Below, piece by piece: positions 55,897 to 64,000 of a DNA stretch of 64,000 nt; within the stretch, counting starts at the first letter, position 1; each line of letters opens with the position of its first letter. The position numbers were made by a program, and so were the translations under genes. This DNA is from Erythrophleum ivorense. Taxonomy: Eukaryota > Streptophyta > Magnoliopsida > Fabales > Fabaceae. The stretch covers positions 51,462,477 through 51,526,476 of the forward strand of contig JAIUCV010000003.1 in assembly GCA_026724425.1 (NCBI GenBank), read 5' to 3'. A model generated the notes under the pieces. It was not told the DNA's origin, did not search any database, and worked only from the letters and a program-made list of their open reading frames with translations.

Positions 55897-58461
55897 TGTA
55901 ACACCATAAATTTCTAGTTTGTCTCATTCTATCTTTATATCTCATACCATGTATTTCATGAAGAAGTAAGAATAATGGCATTAAAATAATGAATAAATTT
56001 ATGTTACGTAGGGGATGAATTTTTCATTCGGTGCCCTATAGACTATATGAACTCACTTAACTAATTCTCATATTTAATTACACTAACACAACTCAAAACT
56101 ATCCAAGGAAGTGGCCTAAAGCTCCTACAAGTGGATGGAATACACAAAAATACTAGGTGCAACCTTGGCCAAAATTTCTAGCTTTCTGTTATAAACTTTG
56201 AAAAGTTATAACTAATTTTAGAAAAATAGAAATCATACATTCTTTACCATTCTTGAAGATTATAGATGTCTACTTTATATAAAAATATGTCTAAACCTTA
56301 ACAGGGGTTGCTAGCCACCAAAAATTGATGGAATAGTACCAAAGGTCGATTGTCATCCCTAGTACTGATCTCCAACTTCAAAAATTCATATCTCCTTTCT
56401 CTGAAGTCCAATTGGAGTGATCTTGGTGGCTATGGAAATATTATTTTTTCTAGTTTATGCTTGGAAAATTTCACGAGCATTGGACATCATTTGGTCATCG
56501 AATGACACAACCCAGGTTTCTGACCATATAAATAATACCTATATCAGTTCAGCAAAAAAAATGCCAACTTAGAGCTCTAAATAATCTAGTCCTTAGCTTC
56601 TCAAAAAAATCTAGATAATATATATATTTGTACCAAATTTCATGGGCAAATTCGTTCATTTGGTTAGATCTTGACATTGGGTTGTGAAATTGTCACTTTT
56701 ATGTAATCTAAGGGGTCCAAATGGTCCATATTGAGTTCCAAGGCCACTATAACCACTTAATCACGTGGGAATGCACCAAAATTCCCTTCTAAACTTGTCT
56801 TAAAGGTGCACAAATCTAGAATTTGAAAACTCACTCCTCACCCTTTGCCATACACAAGTTTACATAAGGCTAGTTTTGCCATTCCATACCTAAAATACAT
56901 TATATCATACACATAACATTAAATCTCATTTGTACATGATACATTTATATAATTACATATGTTCATGAGGTCATAGGACATATACAATAAGGGATTACAA
57001 TATTTTCCACTCATATGGCCATAAAAAAGCAAAATCAAGGCACTTTATTGTTATACTCTCATCTTCTAACTTGTTGGCTTCCATTACCTTATTTACTTGG
57101 TCTACCTAGTATGTTAAGGCATTGGAAAGGAGGAAATGAGATTCAAGAAATCCAAATAGCTCATCTTTCTTTCAATCATATATAAAATACGCCATTCAAG
57201 TCTTAAACATGCATGCATGGATATATTGAAATATGTGAGCATTCAAGAAACATCCTTGGCATTTAAACAAGTTATACATAGCATACATAGGCTTGCCAAG
57301 TAAGTGGATTAGCCTCACCCATTCACTTATGGATTTTGAACTTGTCTCACCCATTTTCTCTAGGAGGTTTTGGCTCAACCTCACTCTTGGGAGATACTTT
57401 ACTTTGTCTTAACCATTTCTAAGGATTCTTGGCTCATCCTTACCATGGCTAAGAGTTCTTGACTTCTCTTCACTCAAGTAAACCCAAACAAATATGTTGG
57501 ACATCATTGGAAAACATAATGCATCATCATGGTACCATGGAATAAAAGCTCACGTTAGAATACTTTTTATAGCTTAAAACACACATACACACATTCAAAG
57601 ATAAGTCAAGCATACATTCATGCATGAGAAAAGGAGGAGTGAACTACCTTTGTTGCAACTATACACTTTTCCTCTTGAAAATGCTCTCCCCTCCTCGGCC
57701 TCACACACACAAGGGTGTGGGATTGGTTTCTCTTAGCCTAAACACAATATATGGAAGCCAATTAAGTTCATGGAATCATTTTCAAGGCCACACATCTACT
57801 TGAAACTCTAACTTTGACTTATGGTTCATTTGTGGTTCCTAAATACACCTAATGAAACAACACCCATCAAATGAGTTATGGGCTCCATTCTTTTCTTTCA
57901 TATATGATTCTCGACTCCTTTTAAGCCTCTTGGAGTCATCACACAATTAAAATAAAGGGCCTAAGTACATGTTACTTTCTTAGGTCATATTATAGAACAT
58001 ATAAGGGCATCTCACTTTCAATGGTTTCTAATTTTTTCCCAAGGCTTCCCCTCATCTTCACTCATCATATATAACTCAAAAATAGGCTTGGAACAAATTA
58101 AAACTATCCCTAGGTACTCTAATTATGCTAGGCCGTGGCTATGGAGCAATAGGATACCAAGGGAGTTTGCTTTATTTTATTAATGGAAGATGCATATGGG
58201 GAGCCTTATCAGGATCTTAGGAGCTCATTTAAACATTCATTTAGGTGTAGGAATCATGGTATCAAATCAAATTTTACAAGGAACACTAGAAACCCTAGGT
58301 TTGCTATCTTAATGTTCCATAGTTATTTTGTTATTTTCTTTGCATATTCTTATTCTCCTCCCTTAAATTCCTAATATTCATCCTTGTTTTAGCTAGAAAT
58401 TCAACTCCTTAGGGCTGGCCATATGTAGGTCAAACCAAGGAAGAAAGGGGAGAAGAAGTAG
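55897..58461 (-). mobile_element. LTR F, minus strand, cut by OTA-2
   Basis: On the plus strand it opens TGTAACACCATAAATTTC, the inverse of an LTR 3' end, and then mirrors LTR tails and middles in reverse order up to the leader region near 58440. OTA-2 starts there. The promoter-proximal 600 bp or so is not in view. Confidence 0.8.
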
Positions 58462-61139
58462 TGATAAGCATGAATTTTATATATTTTATTCTTCTTATCT
58501 TAAGCATTTTAGTATCCAAATATGGCTTAGGGGTTTAATTAGATGAGATTTTATTTTAATAGCCAATTCTGCACTCAAAGGAATTTTATTTACAAAATTT
58601 TGAATTTTAATGCATAAATTTCATTGAAATATTTCCTTTGTGAAGTTCCCTATTGAATTGTTCTTACTCTTTTGTGTAGATTTTCAATGAAAAATTGGAG
58701 CTTGAATGGAAATTGAATTGAAGGAGAAATGAAGGCTTCATGTGTATAAGTTGAGAGGAAAATTTACAAGAGAATCTATGGAAGGAGTGAAGATAACGTG
58801 GGAATGAAGAAGCATGTGCAGATTTTAAGACAAGCAACGTGATTTTTGAGTATGAAGAGAAACCACGAGTTCCTTGCATTTGCATGTTGACACACACACG
58901 AACCACACATCTAGCTCACCTACATGCAGAACAGTAAAGCAGCTTCATAAGCACACTTCCATGTCTCATATTCCACATAACATACATGTACAGTGGTAAC
59001 TCATTCCACATGAGCAAAGAATAAACGAAGAAGGTAAGGAGCAAGCACGCCACACATACATGCACATGCATAGCCACGGGTTCCAACAAGAAAAGCCAAC
59101 GTGGAAAGAAGTGTAAAAGAAGAGCTGCATGACTCAAAGGAAGCAACATGGATAAAGCTCATGTGGGAAGAGAAGTGACTGAAATAGAGGAGGAAGCACA
59201 AGTTTTATGTAAGGAGAAGAAATATGAAGAAGGCTCAGGTTGTCTCATGAAGTTAGCAACACACTCTCAGTTAGAGCACACAACAAACACGTAAGGCAAC
59301 TAGGAAGAAGGAGTCATGTACACATAGAATAGAGCGTGGATGAAGCAAGAGTTAGGTGTTGGGCTGGACAAAGAAGCTTGCATGAGCTGCATGGCAAACT
59401 CGATCTTTAGTTTTACATGGCTAGAACAAAGAAGAGACAATGAGCTACACCTAAGGAGAAAATGAAGGTTGCTTAAAGAGAGACGCTGAACTTCACGAGG
59501 GGACTGTCCAGGGGGGACCAAAGTAGCTGAGGGCTTCTTCAATTCTTCCCTTGGACTACACCTACAGGAGAGATGCTAGCTTGAGAAGAAAGAACCTTGA
59601 GGTTGCTTTTTCATTTTTTTAGATTGACCCCACAATGGAGAAAACTGGAGAGCTACTGTTCCATTGATTCTTTGATATGGAGGAAAGCTGGAGATGCTGA
59701 AACAGTGTGAGACAAGGGGTTGCTTCTTCACTCATATTCTTCGACCTGATTGAGAAGATGCTGTAACTGGAGCAGGGAGGAGACGCTAGCTGGAGAAGAA
59801 GGAGGCTACTCATCCATCATTATTCAAACATACACACAGGGTGCTGAGATACTGGAAGGAAGAGAAGTGGCTAGAATGAGCTACAGAATGAAAGAAGAAG
59901 AAACTACGTGGGAAGCTCACATGAATCTTAATATTATATTCAACATGGGAATGAAGTGGGGCCTACCTTATATATAAACATGAAGAAGCTATGGGCAATT
60001 CGCTGGACAAGGAACTTTCCACATGAAAATGAATTAAAAGGAAGCATGATGCCACGTGATTCATTAAAAGATTAAAATACACTCAGGCAGAATAGATGAT
60101 GCACATGCAAGGCCACGTGAGGAATTAAAACCATGCCAATCCATTAAAGAAAAGAGGGAGAAAAACCCTCGTGCATTCCATTCAATCATCCATCGTCCAC
60201 ACTTTGTACAGCAGCCACCCATCTCATGCCCCCATCTCATCCATCCTCTATTCTCCATCTCCATCTCACCAAAATGAAGCTCTAATTCACCTTGAGGCTA
60301 GCTAGGAGGAAGACCTTGGAGAAGCTTGAATCCATTGAGAAAAACTCAGAAATATGGCTAAGGATTTCTATTTTTCCTGCACTTTTTCTCTTTCATATAT
60401 TGTCTTGTTTAAGTTGTATTTGATAGAGAAATTGTGTGATTGTAATTACTGGCTGTTTAGACACTGATTAGGAAGCCTTTTTGTTGATTAATTGATTAGA
60501 TTAAATACTAAATTTTTCAATTTCTTACAATTACCCATGTATGCAATCAAGGTGTTTGATGAAATGCATGTGAGAGATTGAACCTTTAATTTTTTAATTT
60601 GAGGACTCCTTGGTGTTTAATTGTTTAATTAAACATTTTGGATGATGGTTCATATGCTAATTAATTAGTTAATCAATCAAATTGGGTGTTCATTGATCCT
60701 AAAACAAGAGTTAGCAATTTGATGCGAGGTTGAGTTCTCAATTTAACATTAGATTGTTAATCTCTTGATTCTTGTGTGTTTACTCAAGATACAATTGCCA
60801 TAAACACAATTAGGAATTCTTAGGCCAGAATTAATCATAATTGGATTTGGATAAGGATAGTGGATACCAAGTGACGATTCTAAAGCTAGTCACAAGACCA
60901 TCCTCCACCCATAATTCATCTAACTAGATAGAATTTAGGAACTTTATTTTAAATTTATTTTACTTAGTTCAATTAGATTGAAACACCCCTAAATTAGTAA
61001 GTTCTAGGATCTTCATACACTTAGAAAATCCAATTAAACATGTCACTCCATTTCTGAGGGAGATGACCTAGGTTGTGCCACTAGCTACATATTTAGTTCA
61101 ACCTAGTTTATTTTGAGGGTTACGCGATAGACCCACTCA
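58462..61139 (+). mobile_element. OTA-2 5' LTR
   Basis: It starts TGATAAGCATGAATTTTAT and ends ACCCACTCA, a TG...CA unit of 2678 bp followed by AAATT and the PBS. Its right half matches OTA-1. The left half is purine-rich with many GAAGAAG and CACACA words, and the short frames there (for example 59300-59542 minus) show no domain. Confidence 0.7.
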
Positions 61140-61144
61140 AAATT

Positions 61145-61162
61145 TGGCACCGTTGGTGGGGA
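61145..61162 (+). promoter_or_regulatory. OTA-2 primer binding site (tRNA-Asp type)
   Basis: TGGCACCGTTGGTGGGGA differs at three places from TGGCGCCGTTGCCGGGGA, the site complementary to the 3' end of tRNA-Asp. Confidence 0.8.
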
Positions 61163-61692
61163 ATTGGGGTTTTAATTGTTTGAGAAAGTTTTCTAAGTGT
61201 TTTTGTTTTGTTTTATCTCTGTTTTGGTTCTGTTCTAACTTAGCTTTTGTTCTGTTTTGAACTTGGAATTGGATCATTTTGGTGTTGCGCAATAACCTGT
61301 CTAGTTGTTGGAATTTTTGTTTGAAGTGCCCAGAAAATTCTCAAACTTCATTTTCCAAGGTTTTTGGGTGTTTTGAGCAAAAAAATAGCAAAGTTATTAG
61401 GTGCACCATTTTTTGGCCAAATTCTAATGTTTAAGGCACTTTTTCGATTTTTTTAGTATTTTCTTGAATTTTTTAGGAATTTTTCAATTTTTCTGAATTT
61501 ATTTTCTTTAATTTTTGTGAGCTTATTTTGTGTGACTAGCCTCAGTTTTAGAGTATTTTTTTCTTTATTCTTAGGAACTTCTTAACTTCATTTGAATTTT
61601 ATTTTCTTGACTTTGAATTAATTTTAGTTAAGTTTGTTTGTGATTTTTCTAGTGTTGAAATTAATTGAACTTCTCATTTTTCTTTGCTTTAA
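61163..61692 (+). mobile_element. OTA-2 leader
   Basis: T-rich, non-coding. It contains TTGTTGGAATTTTTGTTTG, AAAATTCTCAAACTTC and TTTTTGGCCAAATTC blocks, also present in OTA-1 and (minus strand) in element H. Confidence 0.7.
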
Positions 61693-63699
61693 ATGGATCA
61701 TTATTATTCTAATCAAAGTATCTATGATTCTTGTGCAGAGCATAGGATTTCTCAGAAGTTGGGTGACGCCATGTCAAGGCTTCAAGGCCTTCTTGAAAGA
61801 CAAACACAAAAGCAACAAAGCCAACAATACCAACAAGTCTAACAACCATGCTACCAACCACACCATCATTCCTATGAAGTTCATCCAAGCTACCAACCAT
61901 ACCATAATTCATATAAAGTACACCCCAATTACCATCATCATTATGAGCCATACCACAACTTCCATATGCAAGAGCCAGAATATCATCCTTACAATTATCA
62001 TGATGCGCAACAAGAGGTCCAGAGGGAACCAAGTTTGGAAGAGAGGATGATGCAGCAATTGGAAGCCCTTGATCTTCGAATCCAATAAAGAAATGCCAAC
62101 CATCTTCAATTTCAACAAGAATTTGAACGGTTGCATCTTGAAAATCAACAAAAGATTGACAACATCATGAAGAATTCGAGACTTCAAACGAATCAACCTA
62201 CTTCAAGTGCCACTGAATTGACTGAAAAGCAAATTGGAAGGGAATGTATAAAGGAGGAAGAGTCCTATTCATTGGGTAATATCCTTCCATCTTCTAATAA
62301 TTTACAATTTGTTATAGATGATTCTAGTATACATGATAGCACTGTGATTCCTGATGAATATAATGTTATTGAGTCTGAATTGCATGATGATGTTGTTGAT
62401 GAGGAAATTGTTGTTGAATCTCTTGATTTGATTAATTGTGGTGGTTCATTGAATAAATTTGATGCAATTTTTTATGTTCATGAACCCTTGTGTACTGATG
62501 CACTTGGTATGTCTACACCTAGCTATGACCATAGTGAAAATTTCATTTCTGAGCCTGTTAATGATGAATCTTTTGAGCTAGGGTAGTAGATAAGTGTAGG
62601 AGTGACTTAGAATATGATAATCATTCAATCCCTAGTCTAGAATTGGTTGATAAGCCTGTGGATGATGCATCTACTGAGTTTAGGAATAGCATACCATATG
62701 GATCATGTGATATAGATGATTTAAATGATTCTCTTGATTGTGTGTGTGCTGAATCCACTACATGTGATAGATGCTCATAGATTAATTCTGTCATTGAGAC
62801 TAGTGAGTTCCTCACATATTCTAATCAACATGATTCCTCACTAGCATGTGATGGTATGACTGCTGAAATAGTAATGTAGCATGTGACGAGAATATAGACA
62901 GTGAAATTGTTGGACATCTTGTTGTTAATGATAACTTAGACTCTAATTTGAAATGTTTATGTGATAATATGCATACAAGTCTTGTGTGTGCTGAGATAAA
63001 TGAATTTTTGGAGTCTGATAAGTCTGTTGAATCTATGGAATCCTTTGTTTGCACTGAACTTGTTGATGAGATTGATTCTTCTAATCATACTAGTATTGAT
63101 GAGAGCATGCATAGTGATAGTGCTGATATTGAAAATCCTATTGATGCTTGTGCTATTATTGATACTAGTGAAAGATTGGATTTTGTTATTAATCATTGTT
63201 TCAAATCTTGTGAGCCTACTGATGTCTCTTTGGTCAGGGAAGATACTGTTTCTCTTGTTGAGAGTCCAGAATAAATTCTTGAAGTTGGTGAACTAATTCC
63301 TGACAAGCCAAAGACTCTCCCAACTGAGAAAAAGCAACTACCAAATACCTTGGAGGACTTGAACTCAAAGGACTGTGAGAAGTTACAATTAGATTTTTCT
63401 GTTGATGCAATGACTCTTACTGATGGGAGTCAAGTAGATTCATTGGATTTGATAGATTATTAGAATGTTTTGCTTTTAAATTTTATTTCTTTGGGTTTAA
63501 ATGGCTTAAATTTGATTTTCCTTCTTTCATTGCTCATGAAATTGCTAAATATGACTTTTCTAAACTACTGATGGTTGAGGAAGTCCATGGATCATCCCTG
63601 CATGATCAATCTAGATGCTTTAAAGTAGTGAGACTTAAATTTGTTCAGCTAAGAAGGAATAAAGTTGTTTTGATTTTAGTTTTTGATACTTATGATTAG
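61693..63699 (+). pseudogene. OTA-2 orphan reading frame, about 665 codons, unknown function
   Basis: From the ATG at 61693 the frame reads MDHYYSNQSIYDSC and a helix-like segment, and has a stop at 61840 (QYQQV-stop). It continues with a Tyr/His/Pro-rich region (about 61843-62030) and a Gln/Glu-rich possible coiled coil (EERMMQQLEALDLRIQ, a stop, then FQQEFERLHLENQQKID). A long Asp/Glu/Ser-rich acidic region follows (open at 62131-62586 and 62948-63274). Near 63460 the frame shifts to FDFPSFIAHEIAKYDFSKLL and VEEVHGSSLHDQSRC, ending at 63699. I do not recognise the protein. It is neither gag nor pol. OTA-1 has the same start. Stops and shifts make this copy a pseudogene. Confidence 0.6.
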
Positions 63700-63921
63700 T
63701 TGATCTTGATAGAGTTCTCTTTAGTTTAGGATGTAGTTTTCTTTCCTTTTCTGCATTACAGTTTGTTTTGTTTCTATTTTGTAGGTAATAAAAGGTTGCT
63801 AACCAGCTACATAGGAATCTGAGCCTACCTTGAAATCTTCGATTCAAGCTTATTCGGTTGTATTCTCTCCTTTCACTCTCTTTATATTATGTTGTTTATT
63901 TGTTGATTGGATTGTGTGCTG

Positions 63922-63961
63922 ACATTGAGGACAATGCAATATTTAAGTGTAGGGGGGAGAG
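63922..63961 (+). promoter_or_regulatory. OTA-2 conserved 3' motif and G-rich polypurine tract
   Basis: ACATTGAGGACAATG followed by AAGTGTAGGGGGGAGAG is the typical end-of-coding and PPT-like signature of Athila/Tat elements. No LTR start is visible in the 39 bases that follow, so the 3' LTR lies beyond the window. Confidence 0.7.
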
Positions 63962-64000
63962 TCATTTCATTCCATCCATCTTTTCCTTATTTTGAAAAAA

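Larger units (their letters stand above)
58462..64000 (+). mobile_element. OTA-2: Athila-related element without gag-pol, runs off window
   Basis: Layout: 5' LTR (58462-61139), tRNA-Asp-type PBS (61145), leader, one long broken reading frame (61693-63699), then a GGGGGGAGAG tract near 63950. No gag, protease, RT or integrase motif lies between PBS and this tract. PBS type and leader sequence tie it to element H, so it is probably a non-autonomous partner of an Athila-like family. The preceding bases are AGTAG (58457-58461). Confidence 0.75.

Noticed and set aside
55559..55981. 140-codon minus-strand frame, the longest open one near 55.8 kb
   Set aside because: It runs across the boundary of LTR E and LTR F, so it cannot be a conserved gene.

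Overview
This 64-kb window is repeat-dense plant nuclear DNA, most likely from an angiosperm. I see no cellular gene, tRNA, rRNA or CRISPR array. The DNA is AT-rich. Almost every stretch longer than 300 bp can be assigned to LTR retrotransposons or their debris: Ty3/gypsy chromoviruses of Tekay/Del type, Athila-like (OTA-clade) elements, very small TRIM-like elements, and a third LTR family (A) of about 2.9 kb. The species cannot be named from the sequence alone. All comparisons here are by-eye alignments within the window; no database search was run.

Left part (1-8244): TRIM-like LTR/PBS/PPT fragments (T1) flank a solo LTR (A1, 356-3247, TSD ACCTC). Then come a minus-strand LTR fragment, a second family-A LTR (A2), a second TRIM-like tandem (T2), and the protease part of a minus-strand Athila-like element, H.

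Centre (8245-36623): a Russian-doll insertion of 28.4 kb splits H between its gag (36.6-37.6 kb) and its protease (7.3-8.2 kb). LTR C (plus) contains two insertions. The first is R1 (8380-22171, TSD AAAAC), a LARD-like element with LTRs of about 3.7 kb, a tRNA-iMet-type PBS, a 2.7-kb non-coding interior and a PPT; its 5' LTR carries solo LTR S1. The second is solo LTR D (minus, 25043-36263, TSD TCTAG), which contains N1 (25939-30080, TSD ATAAA), a deleted relative of R1, and solo LTR S2 (32090-35687, TSD AGAGT).

Right part (36629-64000): H gag, leader, tRNA-Asp-type PBS and part of its 5' LTR are followed by a decayed chromovirus G (gag, protease, RT, RNase H, integrase, chromodomain). G's 3' LTR is cut by A3. 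After a tandem-repeat block and an unassigned stretch comes OTA-1, an Athila-related element without gag-pol. It is cut by LTR E, E by LTR F, and F by OTA-2, which runs off the window. These insertions open but do not close here.

No element looks able to move by itself. R1, N1 and the solo LTRs resemble G's LTR and probably depended on a G-like chromovirus. OTA-1 and OTA-2 share PBS type and leader with H and carry one open reading frame that I do not recognise.
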